In this document: positions 52,101-61,200 of the stretch, piece by piece
How positions within the stretch are numbered: the stretch's first letter is position 1
How the letters are laid out: each line of letters starts with the position of its first letter
DNA from: Actinophytocola oryzae
GTDB lineage: Bacteria > Actinomycetota > Actinomycetes > Mycobacteriales > Pseudonocardiaceae
Reading direction: 5' to 3'
Length of the DNA: 64,000 bases
Assembly (NCBI RefSeq): GCF_004364325.1
Contig: NZ_SOCP01000028.1
Location: 26,205-90,204 of the forward strand
The notes under the pieces: generated by a model
Databases searched by the model: none
What the model was told of the DNA's origin: nothing
Seen by the model: only the letters and a program-made list of their open reading frames with translations
Made by a program: the position numbers and the translations under genes

Positions 52101-55100
52101 ACCGACGATCCCGCCTCGGTCGCCGCGCTGCCGCAGGCACTGGAGGCGGCCGGGGTCGAGGCGCCGGTGTGGTGCCTCACCAGCGGCGCGGTCTCGGTCG
52201 ACGGGACCGACCGGCCGGAAGACCCGGCACAGGCGGCGATCTGGGGCGTCGGACGGGTCGCCGCGCTGGAGCACCCGCGGGCCTGGGGTGGCCTGGTCGA
52301 CCTGCCCGACCCGGTCGACGACAGCGTGCTGGAGCGGTTGTGCGAGGTGTTGCTCGGGACCGAGGACCAGGTCGCGATCCGCACGTCGGGTGTGTTCGCG
52401 CGTCGGCTCGTGCGGGCCCCGCTGTCGACCGCGGCACCGAGGTCCTGGCGACCACGGGAGACGACACTGGTCACCGGTGGCACCGGAGCACTGGGTGGGC
52501 ACGTCGCACGCTGGCTCGCCGCGAACGGGGCGGAGCACGTGCTCCTCGTCGGTCGCCGGGGAGACGGCCCGCAGCTGGACGGACTGCGGTCGCAGCTCGC
52601 CGGGTCCGGCACCCGGCTGACGGTGGTGGCCTGCGATGTCGCCGACCGGGAGGCCGTGCGGCGCCTCGTCGACGAGCATGGCCCGACGATCCGCGCGGTG
52701 GTGCACGCCGCCGGGGTCGCCACCCTGGCGCCACTCGCCGGAACCGGTCGCTCGGACTTCGCCGAGGCGGCCGAGGGCAAGGTGACCGGCGCGCGGAACC
52801 TGTTCGACCTGCTGGACCCCGACGCCCTGGACGCGTTCGTGCTGTTCTCCTCCATCGCCGCGGTGTGGGGAGTCGCGGAGCACGGCGCGTACGCGGCGGC
52901 CAACGCGGAGCTGGAGGCCGTGGCAGGACAGCAGCGGCGGCGGGGTTTCCCCGTGCTGTCGGTCGCGTGGGGGCCGTGGGCGGGCGGTGGCATGATCGAC
53001 GAGTCCCTGCACGACACCCTGCGCCGCAGAGGCGTTCGGCTCCTCGCTCCACGACCGGCGCTGGCGGCGCTGCGGACCGCGCTCGACCACGACGAGCCGA
53101 CGGCCGTCATCGCCGACGTGGACTGGCGGACGTTCGTCCCCGTGTTCACCGGCGCCCGGCCGAGCCCGCTGATCGAGGAGCTCGCCGAACCACAGCGGCC
53201 GTGGGACCGGCAGGACGTGCCCGGCACGCCGACCGGGTTGGCGGCCACCCTGACCGGGCTGACCGAGGCGGAACGCGACCACGCGCTCGTGGAGCTGGTG
53301 CGGGCGCAGGCCGCCGCCGTCCTCGGTCACCAGGTGCCGGACGCCGTCGAGGCGGGACGGGCGTTCACCGACCTCGGGTTCGACTCGCTGACCGCCGTCG
53401 ACCTGCGCAACCGGCTCGCCGCGGCGAGCGGACTGCGGCTGCCCGCCACCCTCGTGTTCGACCAGCCCACGGTGACCGCGCTGGCCCGCTACCTCGGTGA
53501 ACGGATCTCCGGCCAGGCCGAGGCGGTGACCACGACCGGGGCTGTCGCCGCCGACCTGGCCGACGACCCGGTGGCCATCGTCGCGATGAGCTGCCGGTAC
53601 CCCGGCGGGGTGCGCGGTCCGGACGACCTGTGGCGGCTCGTGACCGAGGGCAGGGACGTGATCTCGGCGTTCCCGGACAGTCGCGGCTGGGACACCGACC
53701 GGCTCTACGACCCCGACCCGGACCACCCCGGCACGACCTACGTGCGCGAGGGTGGTTTCCTGCACGACGCCGACCAGTTCGACGCGGAGTTCTTCGGGAT
53801 CAGCCCGCGCGAGGCCGTCGCGATGGACCCACAGCAACGGATCCTCCTGGAGATCGCCTGGGAGGCGGTCGAGCGGGCCGGGATCGACCCGATGTCGTTG
53901 CGTGGCAGCCAGGTCGGGGTGTTCGTGGGAATGGGGGACCAGGCCTACAGCACGCGGCTGCGGCGGACACCGGACTCCGCCACGGCCTACCTCGTGACCG
54001 GTGGCGCGTCCAGCGTCGCCTCCGGCCGGGTCGCCTACGCGCTCGGCCTGGAAGGTCCCGCCGTCACCGTGGACACGGCGTGCTCGTCGTCCCTGGTGGC
54101 GTTGCACCTGGCGGCCCAGTCGCTGCGCCAGGGCGAGAGCACGCTCGCCCTGGCCGGTGGTGTCACGGTGATGTCCGCCCCCGACGCCTTCGTCGGGTTC
54201 AGCCGCCAGCGCGGGTTGGCGCGGGACGGCCGGTGCAAGGCCTTCTCGTCGGCCGCCGACGGGTTCGCGCTGGCCGAGGGCGCCGGGTTGGTGCTGCTGG
54301 AGCGCCTGTCGGACGCCAGGCGCAACGGTCACCCGGTGCTCGCGCTGCTGCGCGGTTCCGCCGTCAACCAGGACGGTGCCAGCAACGGCCTGACCGCACC
54401 GAACGGTCCGTCCCAACGACGGGTCATCACCCAGGCACTGGCGCGTGCCGGACTGGGGACCTCGGACGTGGACGCGGTCGAGGCGCACGGCACGGGCACC
54501 GCGCTGGGTGACCCGATCGAGGCACAGGCACTGCTCGCCACCTACGGTCAGGGCCGCCCGGCGGACCAGCCCCTGCTGGTGGGGTCGCTGAAGACGAACA
54601 TCGGCCACACGCAGGCCGCGGCCGGTATCGGCGGCGTGATCAAGATGGTGCTGGCCATGCGCGACGGGCTGCTGCCGAAGTCCCTGCACGCGGCCGAACC
54701 GTCACAGCACGTGGACTGGTCGGCAGGCGCCGTGGCACTGGTCACCGACAACACCCCGTGGCCGAGGACGGGTCGGCCCCGACGCGCCGGGGTGTCGTCG
54801 TTCGGGATCAGCGGCACGAACGCCCACGTCGTGCTGGAACACGTGCCGCGGGACGCCGCGCAGGACATCGGGGAGGACGCCGAACCCTCCGGTCGACCGG
54901 TTACGTGGCTGGTGACGGCCCGGAGCAGGGAAGCGTTGCGTGCACAGGCGGCGCTGCTGCACACACACGTCGGGACGCGACCGGAACTGGGGGCGGCCGC
55001 CGTCGGCCACGCGCTCGCCACCACCCGGGCCAAGTTCCAGCACCGGGCGGCGATCCTCGGGCGCGACAGGCAGGACCTCTGCCGCGGCCTGGCGACCGTG

Positions 55101-58100
55101 GCGGCGGGTGGTTCGGCCCCGGACGTCGTGCAGGCGGTCGCCGCGCCGGCCGGCCCGGTGGTGTTCGTCTTCCCCGGACTCGGTCCGCAGTGGGTCGGCA
55201 TGGCCGCGAGCCTCCTGGACACCTCGGCTGTCTTCGCCGCGTACCTCGAGGCCTGTGCGGACGCCCTGGCTCCCCATGTCGACTGGTCGTTGCTCGACCT
55301 GCTCCGGGAGACCTCGGACGCGTCGGGCGAGTCGTTGCTGCACCGCGCGGACGTCGTGCAACCCGCCATGTTCGCGGTGATGGTGTCGCTGGCGGCGCTG
55401 TGGCGGTCGCATGGCGTCGAGCCGGCCGCGGTCGTCGGGCATTCGGTCGGTGAGATCTCCGCCGCCCACGTCGCGGGCGCCCTGTCCCTCGCGGACGCGG
55501 CGAAGGTGGTCGCGATGCGAGGCAGAGTCCTGCTGTCGCTGGCGGGCAAGGGCGGGATGGTGGCCGTCTCGTTGCCGGAGGACGCGGTGGCGAGGCGGCT
55601 GGCCTCGTTCGGCGGCTCGGTCTCGATCGCCGCGATCAACGGGCCGCGCACGGTCGTGATCTCCGGCGACCCCGCGGAACTGGCGGAGCTGGCCGCGGGG
55701 TGGGCGGCCGACGGTGTCCGCAACAGGACGATCCCGGTCGACTACGCCTCGCACTCCGAGCACATCGCCGCCAGCCGGCCCGGTCTGCTCACCGCACTGG
55801 CGGGGATCACTCCCGGGGTGGCGCGGATCCCCTTCTGGTCCACGGTGACCGGCCGGCCGATGGACACCAGGGAACTGGACCCGGACTACTGGTACCGCAA
55901 CCTCCGGCAGACCGTCCGCCTCGACCAGGTCACCGGCGAGTTGATGGACCGGGGCCACCGGACGTTCGTCGAGGTCAGCCCGCATCCGGTGTTGACGGCC
56001 GCGATCGAGGAGACCGCACAGGACAGGGACGCCGAGGTCGTGGTGCTCGACACGCTGCGCCGCGGCGAGGGCGGGCCGGACCGGATCGTGCGGGCGCTGG
56101 CGGCGGCCGCGGTGCACGGTGTGCCGTTGGACTGGAGCCGTCTGGTCGCCGCCGCGGCGCCGGCCCCTCCGCCGGTGCCACTGCCGACCTATGCGTTCCA
56201 ACGGCAGCGGTACTGGCTCGAGGACGCCCAGCCGGCACTGTCGTCCACGGTGGACGACTGGCGCTACCACATCGTGTGGCGGGAGTCGCGGATCGAGCGG
56301 ACCGGCGCGCTGACCGGCCGCTGGCTGCTGGTCGTGCCGGACGTGACCGGGGACGTGGCGCGATCGGTGCACCGCAGGCTCGTCGACGCCGGCGCTCGCG
56401 TGGTCACGGCGACGGCGGGCGATGACCAGCTGCTGCGGGAGGCGACCGCCGAGCCACTGGACGGTGTCGTGTCGCTGCTCGCGTTGGACGAGCGCGAACA
56501 CCCGGAACACGCCGGCCTGCCGGTCGGCGTGGTGAACACGCTGCTGTTGGCCAGGGCCGTGGCCGACGTGGGGATCGACGCGCCGTTGTGGCTGGTGACC
56601 AGCGGCGCGGTGTCGGTGGGTCGGTCGGATCCGCTGACCAGCGTCCGCCAGGCCATGACCTGGGGCCTCGGACTGGTCCTCGGACTCGAACGGCCACAGG
56701 CCTGGGGCGGCCTCGTCGACCTGCCCGCGGAGGTCGACGACCAGGCACTCGACCGGGTGGTGGACGTCCTGGCCCGTCCCGACGGCGAGGAACACCTGGC
56801 CATCCGCGCGGCAGGCGTCCACGTCCGCCGGATGGTGCGGGCGGCACCGCACGCCGTCGTGGCGAACCCGTGGCAGCCCCGCGGCACCGTGTTGGTGACC
56901 GGGGGTACCGGCGGGCTCGGCGCCCAGGTAGCCAGGTGGCTGGCCGGCAACGGCGCCCGGCACGTGGTGCTGACCAGCCGTCGAGGGGTGGCGGCACCCG
57001 GAGCGGCCGACCTGCGGGCGGAACTCACGGCACTGGGCGCGGAAGTGACGGTCGCGGCAGCCGACATGGCCGACCGCGAGGCAGTCGCCCGGCTGTTGGC
57101 CGACATCAACGAGGACGGTTCGCTGTCGGCCGTGGTGCACGCCGCCGGCGTCGGTCAGTTCGCGACGACGGTGTCGGAGACGACGACCGCCGAACTGGCC
57201 GAGGTGGCGGCGGCCAAGGTCCTGGGCGCGACGCACCTGCATGACCTGCTCAGCGACGTCGACCTCGACGCGTTGGTGTTCTTCTCGTCCGGGGCCGCGG
57301 CATGGGGCAGCGCGGGCCAGGGCGCCTACGCGGCGGCCAACGCGTTCCTCGACGCGCTCGCGCAGCACCGTCGTGCCGGGGGCCGCGTGGCGACATCGGT
57401 CGCGTGGGGCGCGTGGGCGGGTGGCGGTATGGCGGAGGGTGACGTCGGCGACCACCTGCACCGCATCGGGGTCCGGCGGATGCCCGCCGCGCTCGCCGTC
57501 GACGCCCTGCGTCGCGCGGTGGACCACCAGGAGACGGCCGCGATCGTCGCCGAGATCGACTGGGACCGTTTCGTCCCGGCCTTCACCATGGCCCGCCCAC
57601 GCCCGCTGTTGTCCGAGCTGCCCGACGTGCGGCGGATCCTCGCCGCCGACGCCGACCAGGCGGCCGGTCAGGAGGACGAGTCGCCACTGGCGAACCTCGC
57701 ACCGGCGGAACGGGACCGCGCCGCACTGGCCCTGGTCCGGGAGCACACGGCATCGGTCCTCGGCTACGACGACGCCGCGGCCGTCGAGCCGCGACGTGCC
57801 TTCCGCGAGCTCGGGTTCGACTCGGTCACCGCGGTCGAGCTGCGCAACCGGCTGAGGACGGCGACAGGCCTGCGGTTGCCGGCCACAGTCGTCTTCGACC
57901 ACCCCAACGCCGCGGAGCTGGCGCGTTACCTGCTGGTGGAAAGCGGTCACCACGACGAGCCGGCACCGGTGCACACCGAGCTGGACCGCTTGGCGGCCGC
58001 GATGGCCGTGGCGGCCCCGGACCACGGTGAGCGGCGGTTGGTGGCCGGCAGGCTCCGCGCGCTGCTCGCGCGGTGGAACGGCGGCGAGGACGCGTCGCGG

Positions 58101-58172
58101 GAGGACCGCCTCGACTCGGCCACTGACGACGACCTGTTCCAACTGGTCGACAACGACCTCGGCCTTTCCTGA
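49140..58172 (+). CDS. Type I PKS: modules 2 and 3 (KS-AT-KR-ACP, twice)
   Basis: A protein of about 3010 residues starting with a coiled-coil docking segment (QEKVVDYLKRVTVDL, RRRLREV). GTG 49140 follows GAGGAG; GTG 49101, overlapping the previous stop, would add 13 residues. Module 2: KS C206; AT with GHSQGE and YASH (749-752), methylmalonyl; KR from about 1110 with Trp1243, His1248 and Tyr1251 and no LDD, an A-type pattern; ACP S1416. Module 3: KS C1648; AT with GHSVGE but YASH (2202-2205), methylmalonyl predicted; KR from about 2584 with Trp2722, Gln2727 and Tyr2730, A type; ACP S2895. Neither module has DH, so two hydroxyl-bearing methyl-branched units are expected. The C-terminal helices should dock to the next protein. 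Confidence 0.95.
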   Translation: MVDQEKVVDYLKRVTVDLQETRRRLREVQGAATEPIAIVAMGCRYPGGVRTPEQLWQLVSEGRDAVSGFPTGRGWDLDGLYDPDPDRPGTAVTREGGFLADAADFDAEFFGISPREAAAIDPQQRLLLEVAWETFERGGIDPTSLRGSDTGVFVGAITQDYGPRLHEGAEGYDGYLLTGSTASVASGRVAYTFGLRGPAVTIDTACSSSLVALHLAAQALRRGECSLALAAGVTVMANPGMFVEFSRQRGLAPDGRCKSFAAGADGTGWAEGAGVLLVERLSDAVGNAHPVLALLRGSAVNHDGASNGLTAPSGPAQEQVIRRAVAAAGLSFADVDVVEAHGTGTRLGDPIEAEALLATYGHARSGHPLLLGSLKSNIGHAQAAAGIGGVVKMVMAMRHGHVPPTLHVDEPTPHVDWSAGAVRLVTEGTPWPETDRRRAAVSSFGVSGTNAHAVLEQAPDHDTVPDERVTGADIPWPLSARTEEALRAQAGQLLSALAETPDVDPLDVGFSLATTRAALEHRAVVVGRDESELLAGLSALANAAEAHGVVRGPAEVDRRVVFVFPGQGSQWPGMALELVESSPVFGDRMRDCAEALAPFVDWSLLDVLGDQDALGRVDVVQPALFSVMVSLAALWRSWGVEPAAVTGHSQGEIAAACVAGGLSLRDAAKVVALRAKALRVLAGTGGMMSVALPVERLTAMVEAWDGKLAVAAVNGPASTVVSGDPAALAELRDRLAAMDVRVRLLPVDYASHSGQVERIRDRLAAELADIRPRTGEVPFFSSVTGTWLDTAELGADYWYRNLREPVLFERAVRGLLAGGHDVFLEASPHPVLTASIEDVDGAVAVESLRRDDGGTSRALLSLARAHVLGVRVDWGRFFAGSGGRRVDLPTYAFQRQRYWLTPPRQQSGGDTMRYRVVWRPVPRASATTRPGRWLVLGADDRQDDLVGRIGTALTATGADVTILRTGVADTSALRQAAPVDGVLCLTTTDDPASVAALPQALEAAGVEAPVWCLTSGAVSVDGTDRPEDPAQAAIWGVGRVAALEHPRAWGGLVDLPDPVDDSVLERLCEVLLGTEDQVAIRTSGVFARRLVRAPLSTAAPRSWRPRETTLVTGGTGALGGHVARWLAANGAEHVLLVGRRGDGPQLDGLRSQLAGSGTRLTVVACDVADREAVRRLVDEHGPTIRAVVHAAGVATLAPLAGTGRSDFAEAAEGKVTGARNLFDLLDPDALDAFVLFSSIAAVWGVAEHGAYAAANAELEAVAGQQRRRGFPVLSVAWGPWAGGGMIDESLHDTLRRRGVRLLAPRPALAALRTALDHDEPTAVIADVDWRTFVPVFTGARPSPLIEELAEPQRPWDRQDVPGTPTGLAATLTGLTEAERDHALVELVRAQAAAVLGHQVPDAVEAGRAFTDLGFDSLTAVDLRNRLAAASGLRLPATLVFDQPTVTALARYLGERISGQAEAVTTTGAVAADLADDPVAIVAMSCRYPGGVRGPDDLWRLVTEGRDVISAFPDSRGWDTDRLYDPDPDHPGTTYVREGGFLHDADQFDAEFFGISPREAVAMDPQQRILLEIAWEAVERAGIDPMSLRGSQVGVFVGMGDQAYSTRLRRTPDSATAYLVTGGASSVASGRVAYALGLEGPAVTVDTACSSSLVALHLAAQSLRQGESTLALAGGVTVMSAPDAFVGFSRQRGLARDGRCKAFSSAADGFALAEGAGLVLLERLSDARRNGHPVLALLRGSAVNQDGASNGLTAPNGPSQRRVITQALARAGLGTSDVDAVEAHGTGTALGDPIEAQALLATYGQGRPADQPLLVGSLKTNIGHTQAAAGIGGVIKMVLAMRDGLLPKSLHAAEPSQHVDWSAGAVALVTDNTPWPRTGRPRRAGVSSFGISGTNAHVVLEHVPRDAAQDIGEDAEPSGRPVTWLVTARSREALRAQAALLHTHVGTRPELGAAAVGHALATTRAKFQHRAAILGRDRQDLCRGLATVAAGGSAPDVVQAVAAPAGPVVFVFPGLGPQWVGMAASLLDTSAVFAAYLEACADALAPHVDWSLLDLLRETSDASGESLLHRADVVQPAMFAVMVSLAALWRSHGVEPAAVVGHSVGEISAAHVAGALSLADAAKVVAMRGRVLLSLAGKGGMVAVSLPEDAVARRLASFGGSVSIAAINGPRTVVISGDPAELAELAAGWAADGVRNRTIPVDYASHSEHIAASRPGLLTALAGITPGVARIPFWSTVTGRPMDTRELDPDYWYRNLRQTVRLDQVTGELMDRGHRTFVEVSPHPVLTAAIEETAQDRDAEVVVLDTLRRGEGGPDRIVRALAAAAVHGVPLDWSRLVAAAAPAPPPVPLPTYAFQRQRYWLEDAQPALSSTVDDWRYHIVWRESRIERTGALTGRWLLVVPDVTGDVARSVHRRLVDAGARVVTATAGDDQLLREATAEPLDGVVSLLALDEREHPEHAGLPVGVVNTLLLARAVADVGIDAPLWLVTSGAVSVGRSDPLTSVRQAMTWGLGLVLGLERPQAWGGLVDLPAEVDDQALDRVVDVLARPDGEEHLAIRAAGVHVRRMVRAAPHAVVANPWQPRGTVLVTGGTGGLGAQVARWLAGNGARHVVLTSRRGVAAPGAADLRAELTALGAEVTVAAADMADREAVARLLADINEDGSLSAVVHAAGVGQFATTVSETTTAELAEVAAAKVLGATHLHDLLSDVDLDALVFFSSGAAAWGSAGQGAYAAANAFLDALAQHRRAGGRVATSVAWGAWAGGGMAEGDVGDHLHRIGVRRMPAALAVDALRRAVDHQETAAIVAEIDWDRFVPAFTMARPRPLLSELPDVRRILAADADQAAGQEDESPLANLAPAERDRAALALVREHTASVLGYDDAAAVEPRRAFRELGFDSVTAVELRNRLRTATGLRLPATVVFDHPNAAELARYLLVESGHHDEPAPVHTELDRLAAAMAVAAPDHGERRLVAGRLRALLARWNGGEDASREDRLDSATDDDLFQLVDNDLGLS

Positions 58173-58202
58173 ACCAGTACGAATCCGTCTGACGGGGGCG
58201 AC

Positions 58203-61200
58203 GTGTCCACAGCGAACGAAGACAAGCTCCGCGAGTACCTCAAGCGAGTGATCGCCGAGTTGCAGGAGACCCGTCAGGCTCTGCGGGACGCGGAGTCCGC
58301 CGAGAAGGACCCGATCGCCATCGTGGGCATGGGATGTCGTTATCCCGGCGGGGTCGGCTCACCGGACGAGCTGTGGCGGCTGGTCGCCGAGGAGGTCGAC
58401 GCCGTCACGGAGATCCCGGCCGACCGCGGCTGGGACATCGGCTCGCTCTACGACCCGGACCCGGACCGGACGGGCCACATCTACACCAGGGAAGGCGGGT
58501 TCGTCGACACCGCGGACCAGTTCGACGCCGAGTTCTTCGGCATCACACCCCGCGAGGCGGTCACCCTGGACCCCCAGCAACGGCTCTTGCTGGAGACCAC
58601 CTGGGAGACCTTCGAGCGCGCCGGCATCGACCCGTCCTCGTTGCGCGGCAGCCGAACGGGCGTGTTCGTCGGCGCGGCGTCCCAGGGCTACGGCGCCACC
58701 CTGTGGAAGTCGGCGGAGAACGCGGAAGGCTACGTGGTGACCGGCGACGCCACCAGCGTGGTGTCCGGCCGGGTGGCGTACACGTTCGGCCTCGAGGGTC
58801 CGGCGGTGACGATCGACACGGCGTGTTCGTCGTCGTTGGTGGCGTTGCACCTGGCGGCCGCGTCGGTGCGCCGCGGCGAGTGCTCGCTGGCGTTGGCCGG
58901 CGGCGTGACGGTCATGGTCCAGCCGACCGCCTTCGTCGACTTCAGCCGGCAGCGCGGGTTGGCCCCGAACGGTAGGTGCAAGTCGTTCGCCGACGCTGCT
59001 GACGGGACGGGTTGGTCCGAGGGTGTCGGTCTGCTCCTGCTGGAGCGGTTGTCCGACGCCGAACGTCACGGTCATCCCGTGTTGGCCGTGGTTCGCGGTT
59101 CGGCGGTGAACCAGGATGGTGCGTCGAACGGTTTGACCGCGCCGAATGGTCCGTCGCAGCGGCGGGTGATCCGTGAGGCGTTGGTGAACGCCGGTCTGTC
59201 CACATCGGACGTCGACGTGGTGGAGGCGCACGGGACCGGCACGACGTTGGGTGACCCGATCGAGGCGCAGGCCGTGCTGGCGACCTATGGACAGGATCGG
59301 CCCGAGGGACGTCCCCTGTGGTTGGGCTCGGTCAAGTCCAACATCGGCCACGCACAGCACGCGTCGGGCGTCAGCGGTGTGATCAAGATGGTCATGGCGA
59401 TGCGGCACGGGGTGTTGCCGCGGTCGCTGCACGTCGATCGACCCTCGTCTCATGTGGACTGGTCGGCTGGTTCGGTCGAGTTGCTGGCCGAGAACACGGT
59501 GTGGCCCGAGGTCGGCCGGCCTCGTAGGGCCGGGGTGTCGTCCTTCGGGATCAGTGGGACGAACGCTCACGTCATTCTGGAACAGGCGCCTGCGGCGGAA
59601 CCGGGAGGACATCCGGTGGCGCCGGGCGCGCGTGCGGCCGGCACCACCCACGGAGAGACAACGGTACCGCCACATCGTCCGGTGGAACGTTCGGCGGGTG
59701 CGTCGGGTGTGGTGCCATGGGTGTTGTCCGCGAAGAGTGCGGCGGCGTTGCGGGCGCAGGCGACGAAGCTGCTGTCCCACCTCGGTGACTCTGATGTCAG
59801 TGTCGCCGACGTGGGTCTGTCCTTGGCCGGTCGTTCAGTGCTGGAGCATCGCGCGGTGGTGGTGGGCGAGGACCGGACCCGGTTGTCGGCTGGGTTGGGT
59901 GCGCTGGCTCGGGGTGAGATGTCGAGTGGCATCGTCTCCGGCCTGGCGGTCGAAGGTCCGCGGGCGATGTTGTTCTCCGGCCAGGGTTCTCAACGGTTGG
60001 GCATGGGGCGGGGCTTGTACGAGTCCTTTCCGGTCTTCGCCGCGGCGCTGGACGACGTGTGCGCTGGGCTCGAGCTGCCGGTTCGCGAGGTGATGTGGGG
60101 TCGGGACCCTGAGCTGTTGGAGCAGACCGGGTACGCGCAGCCCGCGTTGTTCGCGCTGGAAGTAGCTCTGTTCCGCCTGCTCGAGTCCTGCGGTGTGCGG
60201 CCGGACTTCGTGGTCGGTCATTCGGTGGGTGAGATCGCCGCCGCGCACGTGGCGGGTGTGTTGTCGTTGGGGGATGCCGCTCGGTTGGTGGTGGCGCGTG
60301 GGCGGTTGATGCAGGAGTTGCCGGCTGGCGGAGCCATGGCATCCGTTCAGGCCACCGAGGCCGAGGTTGTCGAGTCGTTGGTGGGGCTTGGTGATCGGGT
60401 GGGTGTCGCGGCGGTGAACGGACCGGCCGCGGTGGTCGTCTCGGGGGAGTCGGACGCGGTCGCCGACGTGATGGCGGTCTGGGCGGCTCGAGGCCGCAAG
60501 GTCACGCGGTTGCGGGTGTCGCACGCGTTCCACTCGCCGTTGATGGACCCCGTGCTGGGTGAGTTCGCGCAGGTGGCGGCGGAGCTTTCCTTCGGCGCGC
60601 CGACCATACCGTTGGTGTCGACGGTGACCGGCCGGGAGCTGGGCTCGGATGTCGTGTGTTCGCCCGACTACTGGGTGAACCAGGCCCGGGCGACGGTTCG
60701 GTTCGGTGACGCCGTCGAGTCCCTCCGTGCCGCAGGCGTCGCGAGCTGGGTCGAGCTGGGTCCTGCCGGTGTGCTGTCGACGATGGTCGACGGCTGTGTT
60801 CCGGTGTTGCGGCGTGACCGTCCGGAGGCGATGACCGCGACACTGGCGTTGGCCGAGCTGCATACCGGTGGCGCGGGGGTGGACTGGCGACCGTTCTTCG
60901 CTGGTGCTCGTCGGGTGGAGTTGCCGACGTATGCGTTTCAGCGTCGTCGGTTCTGGCCGAGGGTGGGTGGTCATCCGTTGGTGGGTGACGGGGTGGAGTT
61001 GCCTGGCGGTGTGGTGTTTTCCAGTGTGTTGTCTCTGGGCCTGGCCGGTTGGCTGGGTGATCATGTGGTGTTGGGGGAGGTGTTGGTGCCGGGGACTGCT
61101 TTCGTGGAGATGGCGTTGTGGGTCGGTGGGGAGGTGGGGTGTCCTGTTGTCGAGGAGCTGGTCCTCGCGACACCGCTGGCACTGCCCGACGAGGGCGCTG

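Noticed and set aside
48285..54689. 2134-codon minus-strand frame opposite the PKS genes
   Set aside because: Same reasoning: repeating blocks reflect the repeated KS/AT sequences read backwards, and there is no start signal or family match.
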